A DNA stretch of 64,000 nucleotides from Pogona vitticeps (GCF_051106095.1 NC_135783.1:330224322-330288321); one strand, 5' to 3'. Shown: positions 22,049 to 34,400, numbered from the stretch's first letter. Notes: a model not told the origin generated them from the sequence alone. Numbers and translations are program-made.

Positions 22049-22061
22049 GGGTATCACTTCT
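22049..22061. repeat. Target-site duplication, right copy
   Basis: This is an exact copy of the 13 bp at 18821-18833 and marks the 5' boundary of the BovB insertion. Confidence 0.93.
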
Positions 22062-22754
22062 CCTAGGTGACAAATAATTCTGCATTTTTACACTAAAGAA
22101 GGCCTTTTCCTGCACCTCTCCAAGCACCTCTAGGATTGCCTGGAACATGATCTTGAGAGGTGTGTCTCAGACTTGTCTTCCACCTCTTGCTATTTGACTA
22201 TCTACCTCCTTAAACTGGTGGTTCAACCTCTGCCCTCTTGATGACTCTTACCTTTCACAATAGGAAAGGCACTTGCCCCCCACAGTACCCATTTTGTTTG
22301 CCAGCAGCAGTGCCCGGTGCTGAATCGTCAGGTGGCTGAGCATGCTACGATTGGAGATGTGGCCCACGTCCTGCCCACGTTTGAACACCTTCTCGCAGTG
22401 CATGTACTCAGCCTGTTGTACACTGTTAGGAATGATTCCAGATTATTGAGTTCTTGGGAGCTCCAGTTTTTAACTGCATGTTCCCAAGAGGGAATGCTAA
22501 CTTGTCATCACTACTATTTCCAGAAACTGGCAGGGCAAGTGTTGCTGGAGGGGCAGGGTTGATTTCAATGTCATATGCTTGTGAAATAGTGCCCACCTGA
22601 GTCACCCTCAGTTTCCTTCTCCCACATGTCAGATGTGTAGGTACTTGAAGAGGATTTCCCAGCAACCGCAATGCTGCTTTGGACAGGAGAGATTTCCTGG
22701 GAATGAAGGTTAGGGATGAATCCTTCCATGAATATGATGGAGTGGCATGGTACA
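22062..22754. other. gene-free stretch
   Basis: No coding exon or named repeat was recognised. This is the pre-insertion locus continuing from 18.8 kb. Confidence 0.45.
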
Positions 22755-23020
22755 ATAAGAGCCTCATGGCACAGTGGTTCAAGTGCAGTACTGCAATCAA
22801 GACTCTGCTCATGACCTGAGTTCAATCCCAGGATCATGTAGCTGGCTTGAGTTTGACTCAGCCTTCCATCTTTCCAAGGTTGGTAAATTGAGTACCCAGC
22901 TCATGGGGAGTGGAGCAGCGTGGGATGTGTAGTCTGCATAATTGAATTGTAAATTGCCCAGGGAGAGATTTAAGCAATATATAAGCAGCACACTTTGTTT
23001 TTTGCTTTATGGATATGGAA
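22755..23020 (+). repeat. tRNA-derived SINE (family B)
   Basis: The head CCTCATGGCACAGTGGTTCA is followed by a GAGTTCAATCCC box B, a GACTCAGCCTTCCATC body and an ATATATAAGCAGCACACTTT tail. It aligns end to end with 30266-30530. Confidence 0.8.
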
Positions 23021-23610
23021 GGCAATGTCTGCTGCTCTTCATAAATGTTTCTCCCAACTACAAAAGCTGTAGCACATCTGCTACCCAAGCTGACAGTGCC
23101 AGTCTGAGTGCTGATGACATCCTTGTCCTTCGTTGGCACACTGGCTCTTTGGGAGTAAAGTTACTTCTTCACCATCTTTTTTTGATTAAAGTTTAATGAA
23201 AGATTACTTTTTTTTCCAGAGCTTAAAAACATTCCCTTTTTTAAAAAAAATTACATTTCCAAAGAAGACATTATTACCTGGGGAAGCTTTCAGAAGCCCA
23301 AGGGAAGAAATATGATTTGCAGGTACTGATGTAAAATACCTGTTACTTTTTAGTACTCATATTCTTGCATGCTCTTAATTGCTTTTATCCTTTTTATACC
23401 TTTATCCCATTACTATGCCTCCACAAAGCTATACTCTGCTATTTTGCCATGACCCTGAACTCTTGAGGGCTGTACCAAAAAAGCAGGTGCTATGACTGGT
23501 TCTACTAGATTGGTAACAAAGCAAAGCAAAAGGAAATTGTGCTTCTTATATTTTACCCCATAACACTTAAAGCACTGTATTTGCGAGGGCTTTTACAGCT
23601 GGGATCTAAT
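23021..23610. other. gene-free stretch
   Basis: No gene or named repeat was recognised. Confidence 0.45.
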
Positions 23611-24726
23611 GGTTGTTGTGGGTTTTTCAGGCTTCTTGGCCATGTTGTGAAAATTGTTCTTCTTAGTGTTTTGCCAGTCTCTGTGGCCGGCATCTTCAGA
23701 GGACAGGAGTAGCACTCTGTGCTCTGGTGCAGTTTGTTTGGGAGTTGAGTATTTATAGCTGTTGCAACAGCCTTGTCCTTTTCAGGAGATGGGTGATGAT
23801 GGTGATCAGTGTGTTTTTGTTGTGGGTGTATTGTTGTGATAAGGAGGAGAGATTATCTGTCACTGTGATTGATGGGTGTTGTTAGCTGGTCTTTTGTGTA
23901 TAGTGATCACCAGTCCTTGTGGCTGGGTAGAGTTCATTGACCTTTTACAGGCTGTATTTTTCAGTGCTGGGAGCCAAGCTTTATTGAGTTTTAAACTTTC
24001 TTCTTTTTTGTTGAAGCTCTGCTGGTGTTTGTGGATTTCAATGGCTTCCCTGTGCACATAATGATTGCTGGTGTTGTCCAGTATTTCAGTATTTTGAAAT
24101 AGAATTCCATGTCCAGCTTGTTCAGCTACTACCAATTTTTCCGGTTGTTTTAGTCTGCAGTGTCTCTCATGTTCTTTAATTCTGGTGTGGATGCTTCATT
24201 TTGTGGTTCCTATATATACCTGTCCACAACTGCAAGGTATCCGGTATACTCCTGTAGTCGTGAGGGGGTCCCTTCTGTCCTTTGCTGACGTAACATTTGT
24301 TGTATTTTTGTGGTGGGCTTGAATACTGTTTGTACGTTGTGTTTTTTCAAAAGTTTCCCCATGCGATCCGTGACCCCTTTGATGTATATCACAAATATTT
24401 TATTTGTGGGTGGCTGTTTTTCTTCTTCAGTTTAGTGTTGTTTTCTTGGTTTGATGGCTCTTGTGATTTCATTTTTGGAGTAGCCATTTGCCTGTAGGGC
24501 CCAATTCAGATGGTTGAGTTCGGTGCTGAGAAATTGAGCTTCACAGTTCTGATTTGGACGGTCTACCAGTGTTTTGATTATGCCTTTTTTATTTTTGTAT
24601 TTATTTATTTTTTGCTGTGGGTGGTGGTTGGAGTTTTTGTGTAAAAACTCCACAGAGACTGGTGAAACACTAGGAAGAACAACCTTCAGAACATGGCCAA
24701 AGAGCCCGAAAACCCCACAACAACCA
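23611..24726 (-). mobile_element. Penelope-like retroelement, broken 3' part
   Basis: Minus-strand translation shows blocks typical of vertebrate Penelope-like elements: KLLKKHNVQTVFKPTTKIQQ just before the GIY-YIG endonuclease region, and NHYVHREAIEIHKHQQSFNK with KLNKAWLPAL after it. The reading frame is interrupted several times, so the copy is dead. Its two ends (23611-23690 and 24648-24726) are inverted copies of one another: GGTTGTTGTGGGTTTTTCAG versus, reverse complemented, GGTTGTTGTGGGGTTTTCGG. Such terminal arrangements are known in Penelope elements. Only the C-terminal half of the coding region is present. A related solo piece lies in CALM1 intron 2. Confidence 0.8.
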
Positions 24727-24925
24727 CTTAAAGCACTCTTTGTGCGGTTTACAGTATAATTATGCAGGCTACACATTCTCTCCCCCCTCCCCGCAAGCTG
24801 GATACTCAATTTACCAACCTTGGAAGGATGGAAGTCAACCTCAAGCCAGCTACCTGAGCCTGCCAGGATCATGAGCGGAATCTTAATTGCGTGCTGCAAT
24901 TTCATCACTACCCCACAAGGTGCTA
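24727..24925 (-). repeat. tRNA-derived SINE (family B)
   Basis: This is a reverse copy: the AATTTACCAACCTTGGAAGG body and degraded head (TGGTAGTGATGAAATTGCAG in reverse complement) align with 22755-23020. It directly abuts the Penelope-like end. Confidence 0.65.
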
Positions 24926-25484
24926 TACTTTTTATACTATTATTCTGCCACCCCAAGACTGTACTCCGCTGGTAAGGCTTTCAGTTTGGGCATAGAAGTG
25001 GACTGTGCATTTGCTAGACCAGCCTATATTAGTGTCTAGACCACCCTTGTTAGGAATAGACAATCTTGTCGCCAAAAGCACAGCTACCAAATGATGAACT
25101 GGCTATAGGAATTATCCAAGGAATAGTTGTGATAGGTAGCGTAGATGGATTGTCCCATCAAGGGAATCATAGATTTTCAGGATATCCAAGATATAGTATT
25201 ACGACCGATGTGCATTAAGCTACACTGATTTATAATCTGCAGCATTGTTGTATATTTATTAACCACTCTCTTGAGCTTTTAATAGCATGGAGAAATTTAA
25301 AATAAAAGCTTCTGTATTTCTTCATCTCCTGGACCATGGCTTCTATATTCTTTATTGCTTTCCTATGGGAGGCACAAGAGCAAAATGTTGACAATCCCAA
25401 CTGTTTGGGTTTATAGTCCAGCAGAAAGTTGTCTAGGAATTCCAGTATGGTCACATTTGACTTCAAAAGGGAACATTTCTCTAA
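24926..25484. other. gene-free stretch
   Basis: No coding exon was recognised. The 78-codon open stretch at 25230-25466 (minus) has no recognised domain. Confidence 0.4.
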
Positions 25485-26570
25485 ATGATGACGTTGACTA
25501 AAATAAAGTTGAGGGGAAGATTCAAGAAGTTAAATGACAGTGGAGTTAAAAGAATACTGAAGTGGGAATAGGCAATTACAGAAAACCTGAGTGAATCCTT
25601 TAAACTAGTCTTTGCAGCAGAAGATACAGAACAGATACCTCTTCCTGAATTATCAAGCCAAAAACAAATTTAAAATTAAAGAATATTAAAAGGTTGTGGC
25701 ATCTTGAAGACTGTCTGTTACATTGTAATGTGAGCTTTCATTGATCAAGACCACTTCCTCAGACATCAGATTAAGATTACATGGCAAATTTGTATACATG
25801 GCCACAAAATAGAGACAGAGGTTGGTTAGCAGCTGAAAATTGTGTGAATCGGTGTGGTATTTCACACCTGGTCATGGCTTCTGTTTGATTTTCAGATCTT
25901 TTTAATTGAAGTGACAGTGGTTAGTGGGCAAAGCAACCCCTGGCTATAGGGAACAGCAGAAACAACGTGATAGTTATTATAAATAGCCAAAAATAAAGAG
26001 ACATGGCAATGACTTTTAAGACACCTGTTTGATATTCAGTTCATTTCTAGGAGGCTTTGTTCTCTAAACAACAATAATGGTAGGTGGCTAAATTACCCAG
26101 GCTATATGACAGGAAAAACAACATGGTAACGAGTAAAGCATCTCTGATTCACTTTGAAGCCTTTTGTCTTCTTTAATTTTAATTTTATTTTGACCTGATA
26201 TGCTAACAGAGGCTAATATAGCTACCTCTTCCAAAGCTATTCCTGAATTAATACTGTTAGAAAAGAAATCAGTAACTGAAGCAAATAGTGGTTGAAAGAG
26301 GATCTTGACCCCTTGTTGACCAACTGGGGGTTAAATATCACTTGTTTCAGATTATATCCATCACAATTCTGAAATAATTCAAAGGTAAGATTGCTCATCT
26401 TCTAACTAAAATATGTAATATGTCCCTAACATCAGTCTTTGTACCAAAGAATAGGAGAGTGACCAATATAATGTCAATTTGTAAAGGGATTGAGGGGATC
26501 AAGGAAATAACAGGCTAGTGTTATATTAAAATAGCTATGGTAAATAAGTGTGACTAACTCCACTGTTACT
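25485..26570 (+). mobile_element. CR1 LINE ORF2 pieces, broken
   Basis: Positions 26430-26530 (GTACCAAAGAATAGGAGAGT, then GACCAATATAATGTCAATTT) match the 'DWR.ANVIPIFKKG..GDPGNYRPV' stretch of CR1 reverse transcriptase in diverged form. Positions 25500-25640 and 26200-26300 look like upstream CR1 coding DNA. An unrelated repeat piece (25695-25765: GTGGCATCTTGAAGACTGTC) interrupts it. There are many frameshifts. Confidence 0.55.
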
Positions 26571-27199
26571 GTTGCCTCAGAAATGCTGTATCTCACATGT
26601 TTGAGCATATGAAATTTAAAATGAAATTGAAATTAGTTTGCACTGCAGTAGTCAACAGGATTATTTTGTTGATGTCAGGACTGCAGCAGTAAAAACTATA
26701 TATAGTATTTCCTTATTTGTGGTTGGGCTTTTTTTTTAATTAAACAATGCAATAAAGGGTATTTGGCATCTGGCCTACCAGAGCAGAAAAGCCATAAATA
26801 ACCTCCCAACAATATGTGACACAAAAGGACCTTTATATTCTTGCAGCCTGAACCAGTTTATTTGTCGTAGCTTTTGTTAATCGTAAAAACTGAGACGTGA
26901 ATGTAATGTCACAGTTTCTTTGTGTTAATAGGTTTTTCTAAAAAGAGAAAGAGAGGGAGGGAGGGATTGCTTTTGTACAGAATATTCCATACACTCCGTA
27001 CATCTTATTGCAGAATTGACCTTAGATGTTCTGATGCTGAGTCAAAACATTACATTCAAAAGAATGTTGCAAGCCCTTGCTTCAACTTTTACCTGCACCT
27101 GAGTCTCCGTGTTCACACTACCTCCATGTTTCTAGCCACTTTTGCAAGAGGAAACACCGTCTGCTAGTCTCAGTCTCTTTCTTAGTGACTACAACACAC
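26571..27199. other. gene-free stretch
   Basis: No gene was recognised. It has a short GAGAGGGAGGGAGGG tract at about 26948. Confidence 0.4.
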
Positions 27200-27842
27200 G
27201 CATCACCTCCTGGCAAATAGAAGGGGAAGATATGGAGGCAGTGACAGATTTTACTTTCTTGGGCTCCATGATCACTGCAGATGAAAACAGCAGCCCCGAA
27301 ATTAAAAGACGCCTGCTTCTTGGGAGGAAAGCGATGACAAACCTCGACAGCATCTTAAAAAGCAGAGACATCACCTTGCCAACAAAAGTCCGCATAGTCA
27401 AAGCTATGATTTTTCCAATAGTGACGTATGGAAGTAAGAGCTAGACCAAGAAGAAGGCTGACCGCTGAATAATTGATGCTTTTGAATTGTGGTGCTGGAG
27501 GAGGCTCTTGAGTGTCCCCTCGACTGCAAGGAGAACAAACCTATCCATTTTGAAGGAAATCAACCCTGAGTGCTCACTGGAAGGACAGATCCTGAAGCTC
27601 AGCCTCCAATACTTTGGCCATCTGATGAGAAGAGAAGACTCCTTGGAAAATATCCTGATGTTGGGAAAGTGTGAAGGCAAGAGGAGAAGGGGACGACAGA
27701 GGATGAGATGGTTGGACAGTGTCATTGAAGCAACCAATATGAATTTGACACAACTCCAGGAGGCAGTGGAAGACAGGAGGGCCTGGCGTGCTCTGGTCCA
27801 TGGGGTCACGAAGAGTCGGACACGACTGAACAACTAAACAAT
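27200..27842 (+). mobile_element. BovB LINE, 3' fragment
   Basis: Translation gives FLGSMITADENSSPEIKRRL, TKVRIVKAM, and after an in-frame stop near 27443 the LQYFGHLMRREDSLENILML and GRQRMRWLDSV blocks. The 3' terminus AGTCGGACACGACTGAACAA is intact. It is 5' truncated in the region just after the RT domain. It is less diverged than the 8.57-kb copy but not intact. Confidence 0.92.
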
Positions 27843-28079
27843 GACGACAACACGAGGAAGCTAAAGTATGGAATAGTTTCATCACTGCTAGCATGCTCTT
27901 TCTCTTTTTAAGACCTCAGAGGCAGAGAAGAGCCGTGATTGTTTATTTTTCTTTCCTCCTGAAACATTTGATTGATATTTTTTTCTACATCCTTGCTTTG
28001 CAGAAGTATGCAAAGCAGAGAGAAACCTGCCTCCTCGGTCATACGAAGAGGCTGTTGATCTAATTTCAGGGATATTGTA

Positions 28080-28265
28080 GATAAAATGAGAGTTACTGTG
28101 GTGTAGTAGGTGGAGAGTGGGATTTAAATGTCCCACTTGGGTTTGGAAACTTGCTGGAGGAAGGAAATGGGAAACCACCCTTTGAACATATCCATACACC
28201 TTTAAAAAATCATACTGGGTTGGCCATAAGTCAGAATCTACTTAATGGCACATAACAAGTAAACA
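28080..28265 (+). repeat. tRNA-derived SINE (family A)
   Basis: It has a degraded head (TGGTGTAGTAGGTGGAGAGT) and a clear tail (GGCCATAAGTCAGAATCTAC, TTAATGGCACATAACAAGTA). Confidence 0.65.
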
Positions 28266-28640
28266 AAACAGAAGACTCTTTGGTCCCAATCAGGTGCAAC
28301 ACTAGCCATTTGAACTGAAATAATATTATGTTTTGTGTTCTATAAATAACAGCTGGAGGGACACTAGGTTTCTTCCTGCCACAGTTACCAAAACTGCTAT
28401 TTGTACCTCAAGGCACGTCTCCATCGACGCCAGTGGAAGTTTCCTTGGAAAAGCAAATGGCATGCCCGAAAAATAAATTTTTGCTGGTTCTATGACATAG
28501 TACAGAGTGGATTTTCCCCCCATTTAGTGCTAAATGGGGGCTTGGAGGGGGAAGAGTTACCTGTCAGAAGACACATGTAGATAGTAGGTGAGTCTAAAGC
28601 CGGAGGTAGACAGGGCCGGAGCATCACAAAGGAGAGTCCC

Positions 28641-28669
28641 TCAGTCAGTCAGTCAGTCAGTCAGTCAGT

Positions 28670-28747
<78 letters not shown>
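28641..28747. repeat. Compound microsatellite (TCAG)n(TC)n
   Basis: Tandem TCAG units run from 28641 to about 28672 and pass directly into an uninterrupted CT tract to 28747. Perfect units suggest high length polymorphism. Confidence 0.97.
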
Positions 28748-28750
<3 letters not shown>

Positions 28751-28837
28751 AAAACCTGTGAATAAATGATAATGACTTTATCCATACATGAGAGCAGCAG
28801 GAGGCTAAGTAATAGGCAAAGTTAAGCAATATCATTT

Positions 28838-29290
28838 CTGGATATAACCTTTTGAGAAGGATATCAACAAGTTAGAGCATGTCCAGAGATGGCAACCAAG
28901 GTGATAAAAGTTCTGGAAACCAACCCTGGCTAAAGGAGTTTTGATATGTTTAACTTGCAGAAAAGAAGGCTTAGAGATGGTATGATAACCACCCACAAAA
29001 ACTAAAGGACTGTCACATGGAAGATAGAGCAACCTTGTTTCTGAAGCTTCAAGAGTGTAGGACCCAAAGTAATAAACAAAAATTACAAGAAAGGAGACTT
29101 TGACTAAACATTGGAAAGAACTTTCTGTAAGAACTCTTTGTCAGTGGAAACGACTGCTTCAGAAAGGGATGGACTCTCCTTCACTGGAGAGGCTTAAAAA
29201 GGGTTTGGATATTCATCTGTCATGGATTCTTGATTTCTTGTTTTGGCAGTGGATTGGACTTGTTGAACACTGGTATTCTGCTATTCCTAA
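28838..29290 (+). mobile_element. CR1 LINE, 3' end of ORF2
   Basis: Translated blocks include TLNIGKNFL-type sequence, then VSGNDCFRKGMDSPSLERLK-like sequence (plus strand 29100-29210). These match the CR1 ending 'R.NFL..VRAV..WN.LP..VVDSPSLE.FK..LD.HL'. There are several frameshifts. Confidence 0.7.
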
Positions 29291-29689
29291 CAACCTGGCC
29301 TCAGGGTGAGACTAGAACATAACCAAGAAAAAAAAAACCCTGAAGCTGCCCAGTGTATGATGGATTTGTAATAGTGAGCAAACTGAGTTGTAAGATAGCA
29401 TGTCCTTCAATCTGCTCACTAAAAAAACACAGAAAGCTTCCAAGGAACACCAGATCTTCCTGGAACATAATTTTAAAACAATTGGGCCACATGATTCATT
29501 GAGTCCATGCTAACTTTGATTGCATGTTTAGGTGTTCTGTTCCAAAAGAGAACAACTTTGTTTTTGCAGACAACAACCTAGCTACAGTATCTACTTTATG
29601 TTATACATTAACAAGATTAGAGGATGCTATATCTCTGCACACAAAAACACAAAGGGGGTAATTGGACCATGAAATAGCATTTTTAGAAA

Positions 29690-30150
29690 TGCATGTTACA
29701 TGTTGCGACGTCTACGTTGGCTTGGGCATGTTGTAAGAATGGCTGATAGTCGGATTCCAAAGGATCTCCTGTATGGAGAATTAGTGCAGGGAAATCGCCC
29801 CAGAGGGAGACCACAGTTGTGATGCAAGGATATCTGTAAGCGGGATCTGAAGGCCCTGGAAATAGAACTCCAGATGGGAAACCCTGACATCTGAGTGTTC
29901 AGCCTGGAGGCAGGCAATGCATCACGGTCACTCCCAATTTGAAGAGACCCTTGTTCAGCAGGCCGAGGCAAAGAGGCAGTCATGAAAGCAGCAAAATCAG
30001 GGAGCAAGATGGGGTACATATTGTATTTGTCCTCAGTGTGGAAGGGATTGTCACTCTTGAATTGGCCTTCTCAGCCACACTAGATGCTGTTCCAAGTCCT
30101 CCATGCAGAGCACAGTACCATAGTCTCTCGAGACAGAAAGATTTCTATTC
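29690..30150 (+). mobile_element. LINE tail with C-terminal zinc-finger motif
   Basis: The plus frame from about 29700 reads MLRRLRWLGHVVRMADSRIP, then KDLLYGELVQGNRPRGRPQL, the C-terminus of a widespread animal LINE protein. Further on, a CPQCGRDCHS..IGLLSHTR motif (30024-30086) is a C2-type finger. Internal TGA codons, at least two at former CGA (CpG decay), show that it is dead. The 3' end CATAGTCTCTCGAGAC is shared with three other copies in the window. The clade was not assigned. Confidence 0.7.
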
Positions 30151-30265
30151 CTATGTTGCCAAAGGTAGAAGGGTGATTCTAAGAAGATCTGGTTGATACA
30201 TTAGATTATACATTAACCAGAGCTATGAATTGCTGATCAAAAGACCCTGTGGGAGGGGCCTGGCT

Positions 30266-30530
30266 ATGAGCCTCATGGCACAGTGGTTAAACTGCAGTCC
30301 TGCAGTCAAGACTCTGCTCATGACCTGGGTTCAATTCCAACTGGCTCAGGTTGCTGACTCAAGGTTGACTCAGCCTTCCATCCTTCTGAGGTTGGTAAAT
30401 TAAATACCGAGTTCACAGGGGGCAGGGAAATGTGTAGCTTGCATAGTTAAAATTGTAAACCATTCATAGAGTTCTTAAGTAATACAGTATATATATATAA
30501 GCAACACACTTTGCTTTGCTTAAGTAGCAT
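30266..30530 (+). repeat. tRNA-derived SINE (family B)
   Basis: The head GAGCCTCATGGCACAGTGGT is followed by a GGTTCAATTCC box B and a TATATAAGCAACACACTTTG tail. It is the best preserved copy of family B here. Confidence 0.8.
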
Positions 30531-30557
30531 TTTGAAATAAAACAGTAGTAACGAGTT

Positions 30558-30606
30558 CTTTTGGTCCATGGGATCACGAAGAGTCGGACACGACTAAACT
30601 ACGATG
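30558..30606 (+). repeat. BovB-type 3' terminus, solo
   Basis: GGTCCATGGGATCACGAAGA and AGTCGGACACGACTAAACTA are the last ~45 bp of BovB. It is either a very short BovB truncation or the tail of a SINE using BovB machinery. Confidence 0.8.
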
Positions 30607-30607
30607 A

Positions 30608-30610
<3 letters not shown>

Positions 30611-30666
<56 letters not shown>

Positions 30667-30668
30667 TT
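30611..30668. repeat. (TTTA)n microsatellite
   Basis: About fourteen tandem ATTT units. Confidence 0.97.
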
Positions 30669-30734
30669 GTTATACAATGCAATACCCTTGTGATAACACC
30701 ACTTCTGACTATTTTGCCAGTTACATGCAACCCT

Positions 30735-30862
30735 ACAAGGCAAATGTGTGGCCACATATTGTTGAACTGCATCTCCCATCAACCTTAGCCAAAAGCAGCT
30801 GATGGTGAGGGATGATAGTAAATTTAGTTCAAAAACTTCTACAGGGCCACATGTTCTCCACC
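30735..30862. repeat. hAT-like MITE, partial
   Basis: The interior TTGAACTGCATCTCCCATCA and right end ATGTTCTCCACCTCT belong to the same family as 44592-44712, 47783-47922 and 50219-50345. The left end is not clear. Confidence 0.5.
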
Positions 30863-31224
30863 TCTAAATCTAGGTATATGTCATATTATCAGGCAGACTC
30901 AGATACAACAAGCTATCAGACATTTAACTGTGAAATCATCAGGATCTCCTGGAATCCAAAACTTCTAACTGTATCGCATCTTTTTGATAGATTGGCCTGG
31001 CTTAATTCACTGTCCTTCATGGTGATATCACTGCAGAGAGACATGCACCAATTTATTAGAAAAGCATCTTGAGCAGTTCTGCAATAAGACTCGGTTGTTT
31101 AATCTTTGAAGGTCCTTCCTAGTCTTTGTATCTTATACTGACTTGTACAAACCGCTCCCACCCCCACCCCCCGTTCTACAGATATTTGGAATATGTTATG
31201 CCAAACATTTGGGTCATTAGTCAT

Positions 31225-31480
31225 CCGCAGTACAGTAGGACTGCAGTATCTCCAGGGAATTGCTTCCAAGCTCCCACTTTGGGAAATGCCAAAAAGAAAA
31301 AGAAAAAAAAAGGGGGGGGTGGAAATAGCGAACATATCATGGTCTCTGGCGCCTTCTAGTCACCAGTTTAGGCAAGTACACCATGGAAATACATATGCAT
31401 AAATATTTTTGGGGGAATTTTTTATTTAATATTTTCAGACAGTGGATAAGTGAATCTGCAGATATGGATCCTGTGGGTGG
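31225..31480. repeat. Tigger/pogo-like MITE remnant
   Basis: TACAGTAGGACTGCAGTATC with a downstream GAATCTGCAGATATGGATCC resembles Tigger-derived elements with 'TGCRGATA' ends. It is diverged, and its borders are approximate. Confidence 0.4.
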
Positions 31481-34400
31481 GTGGGGGTTTTATTTGGTCG
31501 AACATTTACATTTTCCTGAAAATACTTGATGTTAAAGCTTTCTTTCTGCTTGGATTCAAGCTCTGGCACATGTTGTGCCTGAAAAGAAATCCTTGGCATC
31601 TCTGAAGCATTGTTTGTGGTGAACTGGGAGTGGGGGAAAACCTGTCTTAATTCCATGCTGAAGGTCTGTTGGCAGCTGAAATTCCAGGAAAGGCTTTCTG
31701 GTTCCAATACTTCTGCTCTAATATGCCATAGAACAAGTCTGTCATCTGTGCTTTAAATCAAAACTCTGCATCAAGGTAGGCAGATAGAACTCTGCACAAA
31801 ATGAAAGTTAAATTCTGTGACCTGAAATCAATCAAACTTGTACAACTTGTCTTCATGCAGATATATATTGTGCAAATTATGGTGTCTTGCATCATTTATG
31901 ATGTATCTGGTGCTGTGCTCCTTTATAGAAGGAACCCTAATAGTGTGGGTGATTGAAATTTCGAAGAAAGACTATTATATTATCTGTAGTTTCTAGTTTA
32001 GAAAAAAGTGACCAGGGAAACAATAGTTCATTCAAAATCCATCAAATGCAGAACTTTGGGATTTGAGTGACTCCTCTTTACACTCACTGATTACTGGATG
32101 CACTACTATCATGTGTGGCCAGTATTCTTCCAATAAATCAGTAAAGCTGTTGAGTCTGTATTAATGTTTGGTATTTGTACATGCAGAGTGCAGTGGGCTT
32201 ATGCTGAACATGTGGCTATTAACCAAGACTATCTACTCCAGGAACCTGTCACTGTATCTATTGGAGACCAATGAGAGGTTCTCTGGTCATTTCTGAATAC
32301 AATGTGAGTTGGAATATATTTTGTAATTTAATTTAGTGCAGTCAAAGGTGTGATATTGTTTTTTTTTTAAAGAACAACAGGAGCAGGTGAGTAGACAAAA
32401 ATGGATCCAATGTCTACAAGGACCCATGAGCTGGGTGGGGCTGTTGGTTACTGTGGACTCTAAAATATGTCCGGTTGCATACAAATGTTCACAGGATGTG
32501 GCTAATTTGCAACTAGTCAACTAAAATGAGCATAAAACTGGTGTGTGTGTGTTTGTGTGTATCTGTATATGAAAATCCATATGAACTAGGAAGCTGCTGA
32601 GAAAAAAAACTGGCAAGAAAGAGAGAAAGCAAAAACAGCACATTTCTTTATTTCTTTCTTAAATTCATATACCACCCCATTAGTATGACACACTATTCTG
32701 GTTAGTTTACAGCAGTAGTAAATAAAGCAAATACTATTGAGTTGCTAATATACAATTAAGAAGTTAAAAAGAATTAACAATTAAAACTTGAAATGGATAG
32801 ATTCTTGTGGAGGCGGGACGGAAGTGCTACACCTTGGATATATGGGTAGAGAATAACCCCTGATAGGTGTTTCCACTCTAGATGTACCATTAAGTAATGT
32901 CCTTTGGGTCAGATAGAAGCCCTCAGTTGTGAGCATAGTCCAGAGGTTCCAGCACTGGAGAAGGCAAAATATCTGAGAAGTTCCTCTCTCACAGTTTTAG
33001 ATAATCTCCCAAATAAGCATAGGTAGACAACGTTATTCCTTTGGGTTACAATTCTCAAGTGCCCCAGCCAGCATGCTGGCTGGAGTATTATGACAGTGGT
33101 ACACCCATCTCCAAAAAATAAGTGTTTGGGTGTGATGGAAAGAAATGTAACCTATCCCAGTGGATTGACCATGAGATAATTGTCCAGATTTGGTACAAGA
33201 ATATGCTTTGAAGCTGGGCAGAATCCAATTCAGAAGCCGCAGAAGAAAGGAAGAAAGGACATGCTGGAGTTGTGAATGATCTGAGATGTCTTGTGGGAAT
33301 TACAGAGGGTTACTCACCCTCACTTTTCTGAAGGGTGAAAAAAAATCTATGGGCAGCAAGCACTACAGTATTTGGGTTTGCCTTTCTTTTCAGCATGGAG
33401 ATCAACGGAGCCTTGTTTTTACAGTGTACACAAGGAGGGGCAAACCAGATAGACCCCACAGAAAAAGTAGACTCACACCACAAGTTGGAGCCTTTCAGAA
33501 AAAAAAAACCCTCAAATGGAAATACCCCAAAATACAGTCCTTGAACCTGCCCTATTGAGGAACTAACTGATTTCCTGCTTGCTCGGCCCATTCACTCCCC
33601 AGTAGTGCCGGCAGTTATTAAGGAGGGAACTCCTTATTGGAGTGGCGCTGCAATGCAAGTCTGCAAGCCAAAAGACCACTAAACTCACCACTGCCAGGAA
33701 GAAAGTGAGAACTTAGGCTGAGAAGGAGTCAAGACCACATTCAGATCTTGTTGGTGGAGGAAGCTGTTCATCTGGAGGTGTCTAAATTGTTGAGGTCAAG
33801 CCACTGTGTCTTTGGCTCTGCCTCCTGGACTGCACCATTCTGAAACAACTTGGCATGCCCTGGACTCCTGCTCAAAGTCAGGATAAAACACTTACAGTGT
33901 TATGTAATGTAGATTTATTTGCAAGGAGAGCACAGGCAGAGGAAAGCAGCATGATGCTTCTAGCCAAGGACAGGGCCATTGTCTTTTCCTATCAAGTTCC
34001 AAGAGGCACCTGCTCCCTTGCTTTTTGTTTAAAGTGGTGCCTTTGTGTTCAGAAACAGCAAAAACAAACAACCACAAAAACAACCTAATATGTAATTACT
34101 TCTCTAAAAGCTAGACCTTACCTGGGGCATTTGTTTGGGGAGGATAAAACTTCTCCCAAAGAGCTCTGGTATAACAGCAGGACTGAGAACCTTTAGGCCT
34201 CCAAACTTTTGGATTTTCACACATCCATCAGTCTTACTTAGCATAACCAATAGCAAGAGAGTATTGGAGTTTCTGACCAAAACATCGGAATAGTTCACCC
34301 TTACAGGGCTTATCTTTGCATTCCTGAGCCATTAATTGTTACTGAAGAACTATCAACCATCATCTCCCTCCCCCCCCCCAACTGTATCACTGAACTATAA

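Noticed and set aside
28641-28747. CRISPR-like short direct repeats
   Set aside because: Simple tandem TCAG/TC microsatellite without spacers, in a vertebrate genome.
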